Shown: piece after piece, positions 7,738-17,095 of the stretch
Numbering within the stretch: the stretch's first letter is position 1
How the letters are laid out: every line of letters starts with the position of its first letter
NCBI GenBank assembly: GCA_949710005.1
Contig: OX453272.1
Location: 42,558,657 to 42,622,656 of the forward strand
Direction of reading: 5' to 3'
Length of the DNA: 64,000 nt
Source of the DNA: Ricordea florida
Taxonomy: Eukaryota; Cnidaria; Anthozoa; Corallimorpharia; Ricordeidae
Made by a program: the position numbers and the translations under genes
The notes under the pieces: generated by a model
What the model was told of the DNA's origin: nothing
Databases searched by the model: none
Seen by the model: only the letters and a program-made list of their open reading frames with translations

Positions 7738-9000
7738 TCAGTACTTAATTGATCTCAAACTTGAATTCATAATTTCCATCATTGCATCAGCTACAACAAA
7801 CATATAGCAGGTTATAGTACCAGATCCACCCTGTTTTCTTTTAATTTCTATTTTTACACCATCATGCGTATTATTTAATGCTAATCCTCCTCCATGAATG
7901 TGATTATCGGGGTGTGTTCTCATATCAACCCAAAGAGCAAACTTATCTGCATAAAAATCCTTTTCCTTTACCGACCATCGAGAGGAACCGGATGGGGGAC
8001 TATAAACATCATCTCTCTCAAATCGTTTCTTTACTGACTCCCACAGATCTGATGGAATCATTCCCCTAGAGTATACTCGATTTGGAACTCCGTCAACATC
8101 TATATTAATAGAAGTTATTCCAGGATTGTAAAAATTCTCAGAGTTACGCGCCCCCGCTGCAAATGATGATGTAAACAAAAATAATACCCCCGTCATTGAT
8201 CTTCTGGGTAAATTAATATGTTGATTTATAACGCCATCACCCCCTATGGAAAATGTAAAAGTTTTGTGTAAAGTAACATTTTCATAAAAGAATCCTTTAC
8301 CAACTTGATATGCGGCTTGTGCCTCGCGAGCTAAGTATTCGCTTGAAATTGAAGAATATTCTAACTCAAGATTTTTGATTGAATATGTTGGGGTTTTAGT
8401 AATGTCAGAATAAACAACAATATCATTAATTGGAGCAAGTGTAATCTCAAATGTTAGATGATTTTCTAATGCTTTCGGGTAAAAAACACCATGATCGTTT
8501 AAAATAGGGTGATTTATTGGTATTCTATATTTTGTATTATGTACTGCGGCAAGCGCTACTTCTTTTACATCTTGTGTTTTTTTATCACCCGCTTTTGTTC
8601 TAAGTTTTCTCATATTTTCAGAAGAAATTCCTTGTTTTAATCTATCTTCGCGTTCTTCATCTGTTAAGAATAAATCATGATAGGTTTGAAATAGATCGTA
8701 TCTTTGAGTATCCTGTAATGTTTCACCTCCAAAAAGAACTTTAAGTCTAGATACAAGATTCCTTCCCACATTATTCACAAGTGTATTATTTGCGTGTCCA
8801 TCTACATCCAAGTCAAATAGTAGAGATACACTTCCAGGCACAATCACTAAATTCTCAGAAAGTTTTGGAATATTTATATATAATGTTTCTCCGGGGCTAG
8901 CTGAGGATGGATTGAGAGTAATTCGATTCAATGTTGATTCTGCTTTCAAACCAAAGGGTTCTCGTGGAATTCTGTTTGGATTAATTTTTTCAGACGTCAT
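7738..9000 (-). CDS. Major capsid protein, double jelly roll (element A)
   Basis: A 420-residue protein matching the hexon-type capsid proteins of Polinton/adintovirus-like elements in length, position next to the ATPase, and beta-rich pattern. Recognisable segments include ETLYINIPKL near residue 40, LFGGETLQDTQRYDLF near 90-105, NDHGVFYP near 170, and a second-roll region with LPRRSMTG near 255 and TCYMFVVADA near the end. It would form the trimeric capsomer of an icosahedral shell. Its promoter motif at 9026-9035 follows the general family. It is closest to the element C copy. No cleavage site or membrane segment is seen. Confidence 0.88.
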   Translation of the reverse strand: MTSEKINPNRIPREPFGLKAESTLNRITLNPSSASPGETLYINIPKLSENLVIVPGSVSLLFDLDVDGHANNTLVNNVGRNLVSRLKVLFGGETLQDTQRYDLFQTYHDLFLTDEEREDRLKQGISSENMRKLRTKAGDKKTQDVKEVALAAVHNTKYRIPINHPILNDHGVFYPKALENHLTFEITLAPINDIVVYSDITKTPTYSIKNLELEYSSISSEYLAREAQAAYQVGKGFFYENVTLHKTFTFSIGGDGVINQHINLPRRSMTGVLFLFTSSFAAGARNSENFYNPGITSINIDVDGVPNRVYSRGMIPSDLWESVKKRFERDDVYSPPSGSSRWSVKEKDFYADKFALWVDMRTHPDNHIHGGGLALNNTHDGVKIEIKRKQGGSGTITCYMFVVADAMMEIMNSSLRSIKY

Positions 9001-9022
9001 TGTAATTTATAAGATACTTTGT

Positions 9023-9214
9023 CTAACCTTTAAACCCCTTCACACTATTATTCTTTAATTTTTCGATATTTTTTAATAAGCCCTCTCTCGCATCGGGGAT
9101 TAAAATCATAATATTAAAAATTTTATCACCATCTTCCATATATAGAATTTTTTTTCTAATAATTTTTTTCATAAGATTAATTTGATATTCGCTAAATTTT
9201 TCTTCCTCCACCAT
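9023..9214 (-). CDS. 63-residue orphan, element A only
   Basis: A 63-residue charged protein (MVEEEKFSEYQINLMKKIIR...) inserted between the capsid and integrase genes. Elements B and C have no such gene; there the capsid promoter directly abuts the integrase start. Its upstream region (9215-9248) is nearly the same sequence as the capsid promoter (9001-9035), so the insertion seems to have duplicated the promoter. The product is unrecognised. Coding status rests on the open frame, lysine/glutamate-rich composition and the promoter copy. Confidence 0.55.
   Translation of the reverse strand: MVEEEKFSEYQINLMKKIIRKKILYMEDGDKIFNIMILIPDAREGLLKNIEKLKNNSVKGFKG
9026..9035 (-). promoter_or_regulatory. 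GTTTAAAGGT motif upstream of major capsid gene (A)
   Basis: Variant of the shared motif, 26 nt before the ATG at 9000. The following stretch (AAAGTATCTTATAAATT) is repeated before the 63-residue gene and in element C. Confidence 0.5.
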
Positions 9215-9238
9215 TTTAATTTATAAGATACTTTGTTA

Positions 9239-9248
9239 ATTTTTAAAT
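9239..9248 (-). promoter_or_regulatory. ATTTAAAAAT motif overlapping the integrase start (A)
   Basis: On the minus strand this serves the 63-residue gene. The same bases hold the first two bases of the integrase ATG (9247-9249) on the plus strand. Confidence 0.45.
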
Positions 9249-10224
9249 GATGTCAAAAATATATTATTCAGCTAAGGGGTATTGGAAAGGATATTCCGCG
9301 ATTCCAAAATTGGCTGAGAAAGCGAAAGTAAGTGAAAATGCAGCAAAACAATGGTTGCAAAAACAGGCAATATGGCAAATCTATCTCCCAGCCCCAAAGT
9401 ATATACCTAGACCCCATTGGACTGTGGATAAACCCAATCAGATTCACCAAGCAGATTTATTATTTTTACCGCATGATAGAGTTGGAAGAAAAACATATAA
9501 ATATGCGTTAGTTGTGGTTGATATCGCCTCGAGATATAAAGATGCGGAGCCATTAACTTCAAAAGAAAGTCGAGAGATATCAGAAGCTTTTACAAAAATA
9601 TATTCTAGAAGATTGAAATACCCTAAAACATTAATGGTTGATCCTGGAAAAGAATTTATGGGTGAGGTTAGTAAACTCATGAATTACCATAATGTGGGTA
9701 TACAAAGAAGTGAAGCTGGTAATCATAGAGCTCAAGCATTTGTGGAAAATGCAAACAGAATATTAGGCGAAAGATTATTTAGTCATCAATATGCGCAGGA
9801 AATGATTAGTGATGGGCGATCGAGAGTATGGGTTAAAAGATTACCAGCTATTCTAAAAACTTTGAATAATACAAAAACAAGAATAACCGGTAAAGAGCCT
9901 GATGAGGCTATAAAAATGAAAGAGGTTGATATTAAACCTAAAAATTACCAACGTGTGGTGGGGCTTGATGAGGATAGGCTGCCTCCAATCATAAAAGTTA
10001 GATATCTATTATTTCCCGGTGAACTTGAAGGAGGAGAACGAAGAAGAGCCACAGATCCTATTTGGAGTCTCAAAGTTTATGATATTTCTAAAAGTATGAT
10101 TACGCCTAATCAGCCTGTTTTATATTATTTAACTGATGGGCCTAGACGTGGTTTTGTAAGGGAAGAGTTACAAGTTATACCTTATGATACACAATTACCC
10201 CCTAATTCTGTTTTAGTAAGATAG
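9247..10224 (+). CDS. Retroviral-type DDE integrase (element A)
   Basis: A 325-residue integrase that would insert the element DNA ends into the host genome. The catalytic core has D70 (HQADLL), D132 (MVDPGKEF) and E167 (AFVENAN), with 34 residues between the last two, and the SEAGNHRAQA stretch normal for Polinton integrases. The N-terminus looks like a helix-turn-helix (residues 12-45) rather than a His/Cys zinc domain. The C-terminus has a conserved basic RRATDPIWS and GPRRGFVREELQVIP segment, probably SH3-like. Bases from about 9446 to 9665 are identical by eye to element C, while the C-terminus is closer to B. The 3' end overlaps the polymerase gene tail by 43 nt. Confidence 0.92.
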   Translation: MMSKIYYSAKGYWKGYSAIPKLAEKAKVSENAAKQWLQKQAIWQIYLPAPKYIPRPHWTVDKPNQIHQADLLFLPHDRVGRKTYKYALVVVDIASRYKDAEPLTSKESREISEAFTKIYSRRLKYPKTLMVDPGKEFMGEVSKLMNYHNVGIQRSEAGNHRAQAFVENANRILGERLFSHQYAQEMISDGRSRVWVKRLPAILKTLNNTKTRITGKEPDEAIKMKEVDIKPKNYQRVVGLDEDRLPPIIKVRYLLFPGELEGGERRRATDPIWSLKVYDISKSMITPNQPVLYYLTDGPRRGFVREELQVIPYDTQLPPNSVLVR

Positions 10225-13200
10225 TGTCCATATGGAAGAGTATGTTTTCCATCTTTACAAATGATTCTCTTATCATCATCAGCCGATAGTGCAACTTTAT
10301 TAACAGTTTCAGTATAAACAAAATGTTTATAACTTCTTATTACTTGCATCTCCCTCATCTGCTTTACTTTATTTTCTAAACATTCCTTGTAATCATCAAA
10401 TCTTATATTATTTTCAACAACTGATTTCTTAATTCCCTTATCCTTTTTTATCTCTTTACCATCATCTGTTTTGAAAGAGTATAGCTTAGCTCGTAGACCA
10501 ACAAATTCGGTTATTATTTTACCACCAGCCTCATCTTTAAACTTGCCAATTACTTTTTTGTTTACGACCGCCGCAATACCTGATGGGTGGTCTTTGGAAA
10601 AGTTACTTGTGTCAAACTTTTCTCTAACGTCTAGACTTATATCCTTATAGAAATCCTCAGTTTCTATATCATATACAAGACTATCTGTATCTGTCATAAG
10701 TAATTTGGCTTTTTCACCATATTTTGGTTTAATATAATTATAATGAAAGTCATACATCATTGACTTGCTTATATCTAAAATACACATTCCTAAGTAAATA
10801 GGTTTATTGTATTTTATATGTGTTTTATTCATATGTACAGCCATAAGATTTTCAGAAAAAATAGTTCTTCGATTATAGTTAGCTTTTGATATTAATTTTC
10901 TTGCTTCTTTCTCATTAGTAACCAATCTTATATCAACCCTTTTTCTAAGATTTTCCATTGTTTTACCAAATACAGAGTTGTTCATAAGTTTGAAGAAATC
11001 TTTTTCAAAATCATTCTTTGCTTCAGCCCTGAGTTTGGCATTCAAATCTATGTAAGGTTTTAACCATTTTGACTCTTCAAATTGAATTCCTCTATGAATC
11101 TTTGTTACTTCTAATCCAAGACTTTCATATTTTTTTAGTGTTTCATGATGAACAACATAATTTTTCTTATTGTTAAGGTTTGGTATTAATTTCTCAACCC
11201 TATTAACCTTAATTCTTTCCGGGGCAAGCGGGTAGTCACTATGTAAATCATGAAGATGTTGTGGATATTTTAAATCAACCTCTACTATACATGGCATATT
11301 TCTCCAATTTTTTTGCTCATTTTCACTCATCCATTTTAAATCATGAGTTGGTAATGCTTCACTCATTGCCCCACCATATAAGTTGTTTGCATCGAGATAT
11401 TCTATGTAATTTGTTTGTATGTTAGGAACATATTTACTCATGTATGGGTTATTAGCTTTAGCATATCTGTTTGATATCTGAGATATACCCCCTCTAACAC
11501 CTTTCTCAATCATAATTAGCATATCAATATCATTTACCATCTCCAATTGAACCTTAGTTAATTTTAACATAGCATCCCAAGACAGACCTGGCGCTGTATA
11601 ATACCAAGCAGGATCTAATCCATAATGTGTTTGACAAACATCTCTAAAGTTTTCAAATACATCGGCTAATAGGAGTACATCTGACATTAGATATAGATCA
11701 AGGTAATCCTTCATTGTTTTCATATCAAAGTTTTTCCATACCTTTTTTGCATGTTCATAATCTTCATCAGAAATATCTTTATCTCTAAGTTTTGAGTAAA
11801 ACTCTTTCTTCGGTGGAAGTTGGGTTTCGTTTAATTTATCAAAATCATCAAGATAATCATATGGGAATACCCCCTTTCTCAATAATAACTTTAATTCTTC
11901 ACCTTCAAAATACTTTGTAGTTTCATGTAGGTTTTTATCTGTTGGTACAAGACACCTTCCTTTTATTACACCTTTACAAACATCACACTTCCCACATTTA
12001 GTAAGATTACTAGATAAATTATCAAGACTGGATTGCATAAATTTTAATGAATCTATGAACCTTATATCTCTATTAACATCTTTCATCTCACCACTTTTTT
12101 TATCTTTGTAGGTATCAACCACAATCTCTTTTGAGAAAGAAATATACTTTTCCTCATTATTAGGTATAAGTTTTATTTTTCCTTCTGTTTTTGCAAGATT
12201 ATTAATAAATAGATGAGAATCATACCCCGAAAGATTGTGAATTATTACGGGAAAGAATTTTGGGATCTTATAATTTAAATTACATTCCTTATGTGCTGCG
12301 CCTCTATACTTTCCTGTAAGATGGCAATGATCTATTACCTTATCTTCGCCCAATTCTTTCTCACAGATATGGCAGTAAGTAGCATTTTCATAATTTATTT
12401 CGTCAACTTCTGTCATCATTTTCTTATTAAATTTTTTGAATCTTTTTTTATTATAACTTATGCAATCCTTATAAATTTCCTTAAATTCTTCTTCGATATA
12501 TTCCACAAATTTCTGTGCCACATCATCCTCTGGTGATCCAGCAGTATATCTATAAAATCTGGATTTGCATATTTTTTCATTAAAACTCATAATATAGCAA
12601 CCGAACGCAACCGGTTTGTGCAACTGATATTTATTAGTATAACTTTTATTTTTATCTAGCTGGCCCGTTTGTTTTATTTTATTCAAAGTACACTCAAAGT
12701 CGGCATATGCTACAAAAGGTATCTTCATTTTTTTAACAAAATTTCTAAAAGAAAGAAAACATGGACTTCCATCTTCATTTTTTAGCATATCAATTCTTGC
12801 TTCATTGTACAAAAAACAATATGATTCATGTTTTTCTAATGAGCTTTTTAAGTGAAAAGGATGCAAACAATTATCACAAAAGTACAACTTACATTTTCGT
12901 TTAGTAACTTGCCTTCGTATAAGTGCACTAATATTCTTTATTAAAACGAAGTGTTTTTTTGGTTCTTCATCTTTAGTTTCTTCTGTTAATAAAAGTAATC
13001 TAATTAATTTAAATCCTCGTTTACTACTTCTTTTTATGGGATATACCCCTATTTTCTCATCATATCCATATATAGCAATATCATAATCATTTTGGTTTTC
13101 AAAATTAACAACATCTTGCATTGTACTTGGGAAATTAATTCCATTCCAATTAAAATTCTTAGATTGTTCTATCAATTCTTTAGTTATTCTTTGTGGATTT

Positions 13201-14378
13201 TTATCGGTTGGATAAACTGCTCGTGATACACACCACTTGAAACATTCTTCATCATAATTCTTAAGGTTAATAATAGCATTCCTGTTTAACAATTCTTTTG
13301 GTAGCGGAATATAAGATCCGCCTAAAAGTGGAACAAAACGATCAATGAAAATGTCAAAAAATAGTACGCGTTCGAATATCCAACCAGATCCATTATTTAT
13401 AAAATTTTCAAATAATACAAGTTGTTGATTTGCTAATCTATCAAATAATTCTGATAAATCTGTTGCCTCGAGAACAATTTCTGATTTTTCAGAAGGAAAT
13501 GGAGTGACACAATATTCAATTTCCCCAGTGCTAAGATTTTTTTTCTTGAACATACATGAAAATATAAATTTAGTCTTCAATGATTTTTTTGATTCAATTC
13601 TCTTTCTAATTAAATCCATAACTTTTGGTTTTATTTTATGTAGGAATGTTTTTTCATCATTCTTTTCATTTCCTTCAATCCTATGGCTTATATAATTACC
13701 ATTAATGGCTGATTCATATTCCCTCGGTGTAAAATCTTCCACATTCTCATTTCTTTTTGTTTTTGGTCTTGCTCCCTCATTCTCATAATCTCTTTTAGGT
13801 GGTTTTATTTCTTTGGGCTTATTTACTTTTTTATATCTTTCAATAAATTTTTTGGCTAATTCTTCTGTTTTATTTTTTACCTTTTTAGGAATATATGGTT
13901 TCACAAAATTCCAAAACTTGTTTAATACATTTCCCAAAAAAGGAGTTTGTTTTGTTTTTGGTTTGGGTGGTGAATGTCTTTTTGATTTAGATTTATTAAT
14001 ATTTATTCTAGGTTGGTTTGGTGGGGGTGGGCCGGGTGGAGTTCCCGGTCTAATTATATCTGGCGAACCTGGTGGTGTTCCGGGTATTGGTTGGGGAATA
14101 GTTAAAGGTGGTAAATTTGGTCTTGTTGGTGGAGCAATATTCTGAATTGGGAGAGGTAAATTTGGTTGATTTCTTGGCCTCATTGGTGTATTACGTAACT
14201 CACCAACAATTCCAACAATATTATCAACTATTTGTTGTACATTATTAATTATTTCGGGTATATTAATCAATGCATTAATAAGTTCTGCTTTATTAAACGC
14301 AGATCGTCCAGGAATATTATACCATCTAACTAAAGATTTTAGTTGCGGTACATTTAATCTTCGTAATTGTTGTTCCAT
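10182..14378 (-). CDS. polB: Protein-primed family B DNA polymerase, type 1 (element A)
   Basis: A 1398-residue replication polymerase. One SAP/HeH-like motif lies at residues 6-40, followed by proline-rich linker (about 60-130) and the segment DYENEGARPKTK. A C2H2-like finger sits near 499-520, Exo I YADFECT near 558, an endonuclease VII-like His/Cys segment (CHICEKELG...DHCHLTGKYRG) near 660-690, Exo II HNLSGYDSH near 719, and Exo III YLMSDVLLLADVF near 900. Polymerase motif A is LDANNLYGG (about 993), B is NNSVFGKTM (about 1131) and C is TDTDS (about 1229). The TPR-type inserts indicate protein priming. It converges on and overlaps the integrase gene. All catalytic motifs are intact. Confidence 0.93.
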   Translation of the reverse strand: MEQQLRRLNVPQLKSLVRWYNIPGRSAFNKAELINALINIPEIINNVQQIVDNIVGIVGELRNTPMRPRNQPNLPLPIQNIAPPTRPNLPPLTIPQPIPGTPPGSPDIIRPGTPPGPPPPNQPRININKSKSKRHSPPKPKTKQTPFLGNVLNKFWNFVKPYIPKKVKNKTEELAKKFIERYKKVNKPKEIKPPKRDYENEGARPKTKRNENVEDFTPREYESAINGNYISHRIEGNEKNDEKTFLHKIKPKVMDLIRKRIESKKSLKTKFIFSCMFKKKNLSTGEIEYCVTPFPSEKSEIVLEATDLSELFDRLANQQLVLFENFINNGSGWIFERVLFFDIFIDRFVPLLGGSYIPLPKELLNRNAIINLKNYDEECFKWCVSRAVYPTDKNPQRITKELIEQSKNFNWNGINFPSTMQDVVNFENQNDYDIAIYGYDEKIGVYPIKRSSKRGFKLIRLLLLTEETKDEEPKKHFVLIKNISALIRRQVTKRKCKLYFCDNCLHPFHLKSSLEKHESYCFLYNEARIDMLKNEDGSPCFLSFRNFVKKMKIPFVAYADFECTLNKIKQTGQLDKNKSYTNKYQLHKPVAFGCYIMSFNEKICKSRFYRYTAGSPEDDVAQKFVEYIEEEFKEIYKDCISYNKKRFKKFNKKMMTEVDEINYENATYCHICEKELGEDKVIDHCHLTGKYRGAAHKECNLNYKIPKFFPVIIHNLSGYDSHLFINNLAKTEGKIKLIPNNEEKYISFSKEIVVDTYKDKKSGEMKDVNRDIRFIDSLKFMQSSLDNLSSNLTKCGKCDVCKGVIKGRCLVPTDKNLHETTKYFEGEELKLLLRKGVFPYDYLDDFDKLNETQLPPKKEFYSKLRDKDISDEDYEHAKKVWKNFDMKTMKDYLDLYLMSDVLLLADVFENFRDVCQTHYGLDPAWYYTAPGLSWDAMLKLTKVQLEMVNDIDMLIMIEKGVRGGISQISNRYAKANNPYMSKYVPNIQTNYIEYLDANNLYGGAMSEALPTHDLKWMSENEQKNWRNMPCIVEVDLKYPQHLHDLHSDYPLAPERIKVNRVEKLIPNLNNKKNYVVHHETLKKYESLGLEVTKIHRGIQFEESKWLKPYIDLNAKLRAEAKNDFEKDFFKLMNNSVFGKTMENLRKRVDIRLVTNEKEARKLISKANYNRRTIFSENLMAVHMNKTHIKYNKPIYLGMCILDISKSMMYDFHYNYIKPKYGEKAKLLMTDTDSLVYDIETEDFYKDISLDVREKFDTSNFSKDHPSGIAAVVNKKVIGKFKDEAGGKIITEFVGLRAKLYSFKTDDGKEIKKDKGIKKSVVENNIRFDDYKECLENKVKQMREMQVIRSYKHFVYTETVNKVALSADDDKRIICKDGKHTLPYGHYLTKTELGGNCVS

Positions 14379-14890
14379 TTTGTATATTGATTCTTCTTTT
14401 TAAATGAGTATTTTATTTCTTTTGAAAAATCATTTTTAAAATGTGCCAGATCCTCATCATCAAATTTTATGGGCTTCACATAGGCTTAGTATCAGTTTAA
14501 CAAAACATACCAAAATGTTCTAGAATCCCAGCCTTCTCCAATTTCATATAGTATTCGTATCGGCTTGGCGCCAATCTACCTACACTCATTATTGATATTC
14601 TCATAAAGTTATCAGAAACTTAACAATTTCACAGATGGTCCCACCCGCCCTCCCCCACAACCGCGCATGTACTCTCTGTTAAATCTTTGATAATGTAATG
14701 AAAATGTGCTAGGAGCCAGAACCGCGCCGTTTTCACATAGGCTTTGTAACGACTTTGTACCCAGGCTAACAACAGCTTTGTATCAGCTTTGTGCGTAGGA
14801 CAACAAAAATGTGCCAGCACCGCGCTTATTTCAATTGAAATAAAATCGTAATAAAAATCGTAATGAAAATGTGCCAGGATCCCCCTTTTA
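14379..14890. repeat. Right terminal region of element A with AAAATGTGCCAG repeats
   Basis: No gene. The motif AAAATGTGCYAGRNYCC occurs at about 14438, 14701, 14806 and 14866, with a weaker copy near 14512; copies of TTCACATAGGCTTWGTA lie at about 14474 and 14733. Arrays of short repeats within the TIR are also seen in B and C. The left partner is not in the window, so the exact end is unresolved. A motif-like TTTAAA lies about 30 nt before the polymerase start. Confidence 0.6.
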
Positions 14891-14931
14891 TAACATCATT
14901 ATGTAAAAGCTTGGTGCATGAAAAACATCAC

Positions 14932-15151
14932 CTGTTTTCGCTTTACTCTCTTGAAATTCATCCAGCAGTGAGGGGAATAGAACTCCAAAACTGTAGCCAC
15001 AGCCGAGCATGAGAACATTACATAAACAACCACAAACTACCACAACCCACGCCCAACCGCTGTCATGTTTGTGGGCTCGGCCATGATAAAACTGACATGC
15101 GCATGTAAGCCGCCAAGAACTACAAGTTTCTGACTTTGCCGTTTCAGTCAT
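14932..15151 (-). CDS. First coding exon of a monocarboxylate-transporter-like gene (SLC16 type), host
   Basis: The minus-strand frame starts MTETAKSETC and contains DSGWAWVVVVCGCLCN followed by YSFGVLFPSLLDEF and QESKAKT, the first membrane helix and signature region of SLC16/MCT transporters of the major facilitator superfamily. The exon ends with AAAACAG|GTGATG, a good splice donor (donor GT at 14930-14931). The remaining exons would lie to the left, beyond element A, so element A appears to sit in intron 1. The start methionine is the first in the frame; a non-coding upstream exon cannot be excluded. Confidence 0.7.
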
Positions 15152-15670
15152 AGTGGGGAGTTTACTTGATCCATTTTCATTCTTGAACCAACTAGTGAAG
15201 CAACAACAACTTCAAACCTGCCATGAACAGAAATTATGCAACCAGTTAATAGGGAGATGATGATGTGTCATCTTAATGACACATTTCAAAACGCTTGCAG
15301 CGAGATAAATGAGACCTCCGTGTTAGCTGTGACCCTGACACGTTACAGAAGGATATAGCCAATAGCAATGAGGTTCTATCTCAGCCCATAGGTTGTGATG
15401 AAAGTATGGTATATAACAGCGCCTTCTATTGGCCAATGATATTCATGACACAATAGGTCTTTCCTCTTATGCTATAAACGCTGACTAAGCCTTTTGAATT
15501 TAAAACGAGTACAGACGGTACGTGAGTGTGAATTGGGTTGTCACTCAAACTAGCTCAGTTGTATATAACAGCTATTCAAGTGCATTGCTCCCTAACATTA
15601 ACTCTTGTACAAGCAGGCACCTTGATAAGAATTTCTGGGAGGATAAGAAGTGTGAAGAAACATTCAAACA
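15152..15670. other. Host intergenic or promoter-side DNA of the transporter gene
   Basis: No convincing coding sequence. The stretch would hold the promoter and 5' UTR of the transporter exon on the minus strand. Nothing else is recognised. Confidence 0.4.
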
Positions 15671-15671
15671 A

Positions 15672-15826
15672 AGAGGTGGATGAAAGCAAAAATGGATTAG
15701 AGGTGAATGAAACCAAAGTGGATTAGAGGTGAATGAAACCAAAGTGGATTAGAGGTGGATGAAGCAAAAATGGATTAGAGGTGGATGAAAGGAAAGTGGA
15801 TTAGAAGCGGATAAAACAAAAGTCGG
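15672..15826. repeat. Tandem repeat, about 27 bp unit
   Basis: Five to six imperfect units of GTGGATTAGAGGTGRATGAA type. Diverged inverted units lie at 39280-39370, next to inverted copies of the following block. Confidence 0.75.
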
Positions 15827-15844
15827 TAGTTATTGAAAACAGAT

Positions 15845-15955
15845 ACAAATCTACTACCAATATACTACTACCATTATACTACGACATCAAACCTACCACA
15901 AATATACTACTATTGTATCATACTAAATTTTCATACTAAAAATACGCTTTCCACA
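15845..15955. repeat. Dispersed TACTACYA-rich repeat, inverted copy at 39130-39270
   Basis: This stretch contains repeated TATACTACTA and ends CATACTAAATTTTCATACTA. The reverse complement of 39130-39270 follows it closely, so this is one interspersed repeat family present twice in opposite orientation. Confidence 0.7.
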
Positions 15956-15959
15956 GGAA

Positions 15960-16440
15960 ATGACCGTTTTAAAATTAAAACAGCTAGCCGCTCATGAATA
16001 ATGAGGACAGAGCAGAGTGTTTATCGTATTACATATCCATTTTATAGGAGGATAACCGCTTATTATGACGAGATTTCGAAATTGCTTGATGAAATTTCTA
16101 TATACTGACAAACGACAACATTGTTTCCTGGTTGATTTCAATTATGAATCACTACTAGATAAAAAGCCATTCCAATGGGCTAGGGTAATTGCTTTGACGG
16201 AATTTGATTTTATTATACGCATACCACACTACTACTACTACTACTACCACACAAAGGATACTATTTATCTAGTATTGTTATCATCATCTACTCTTCACCT
16301 TAACCACTCACAAATGTTGCTTTTGTCACAATGCACTCAGCGCATATACAATACATAATTGATTTTCCATTCTTGGAAAATCAATTCTTTTCATATTTTT
16401 CAGTACCTGGTATTCCAGTTAATTAGCTCTTCTACTCTGT
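15960..16440. other. Unannotated host DNA with short CTA repeat
   Basis: A (CTA)n run lies at about 16229-16248. An open frame at 16065-16358 has no recognisable domain and spans the simple repeat, so it is not called as a gene. Confidence 0.35.
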
Positions 16441-16626
16441 CACACCCGATTTCGCACGTTCACGTGCGTTCCATGACACTAGACCGTGATTGGCTATTTT
16501 CAGATATTTAAAAACCCTTCGACCGTCGAGGGTCCACTCGCGTTTGCGATCCACGCAGTTTACACGTTGATACATACCCCGCCCTCCAACCCAGCTTACT
16601 GCGTTTGTTAACTTTTTCCTTTGCAG

Positions 16627-16865
16627 GCCGTGGAGATGTTACTCACGAAGGCTTCAAATGTTTCAAATGTGGGAAATATGGCCACTGGACCAAAGATTAC
16701 CGATGTTTCTTTTGGCCAGGAAACAGCTACCAGTCCTACTCTTGCAATCCCCTCCCAGGAATTTCCTACAACAACTCAACAGGAACAAAACTCAAAAATA
16801 ATAAACAATGTGCCAGATTCAACGCCGATTTTGTTGACCAAGCCCTTCGCGAGCTTGTGCTTTAG
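16627..16865 (+). pseudogene. Gag-like zinc-knuckle fragment
   Basis: The frame after TTTGCAG gives GRGDVTHEGF then CFKCGKYGHWTKDYRC, a CCHC-type zinc knuckle as in retroelement Gag proteins, followed by about 60 residues with no domain. The upstream AG could be a splice acceptor. It is presumably the end of the DIRS Gag, truncated. Confidence 0.55.
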
Positions 16866-17095
16866 GGTCGTGTTGGGGAGGTTCCTCTTCAACCCGTTGT
16901 AGTCTTGTAACCCTTTATCAGTGTCAGTCCAACCACTGACGTGAGAAAAAGAGATTGATTCTCGACTTGAAGGTTGCTCTTGCTTAATTCGCAAAGAATT
17001 TGCACATGTTTTCTTTTGATTTAAAAAAGCGGGTATCGTCATGTTGATATTTCACAGAAATACCAAACTTTCCTGGGATTGTCGAAGTAGGCAGC

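Larger units (their letters stand above)
1..14890. mobile_element. Element A: Polinton/adintovirus-like element, left end outside the window
   Basis: The span carries the same gene order as the complete elements at 22194-36826 and 42934-59043: zinc-repeat gene tail, penton candidate, structural block, ATPase, capsid, integrase, polymerase. The left terminus lies before base 1. The right terminus could not be fixed because the partner TIR is absent; terminal-type repeats run to about 14885, so 14890 is approximate. All genes are open except one nonsense codon at 1295-1297, which suggests fairly recent integration. Family assignment rests on the combination of double-jelly-roll capsid protein, packaging ATPase, DDE integrase and protein-primed family B polymerase. 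Confidence 0.9.

Noticed and set aside
15538..15726. Open frame through the 27-bp tandem repeat
   Set aside because: The unit lacks stops in this frame; low-complexity product with no domain.
16065..16358. 97-residue open frame with poly-Tyr
   Set aside because: It spans a (CTA)n repeat and lacks any domain.
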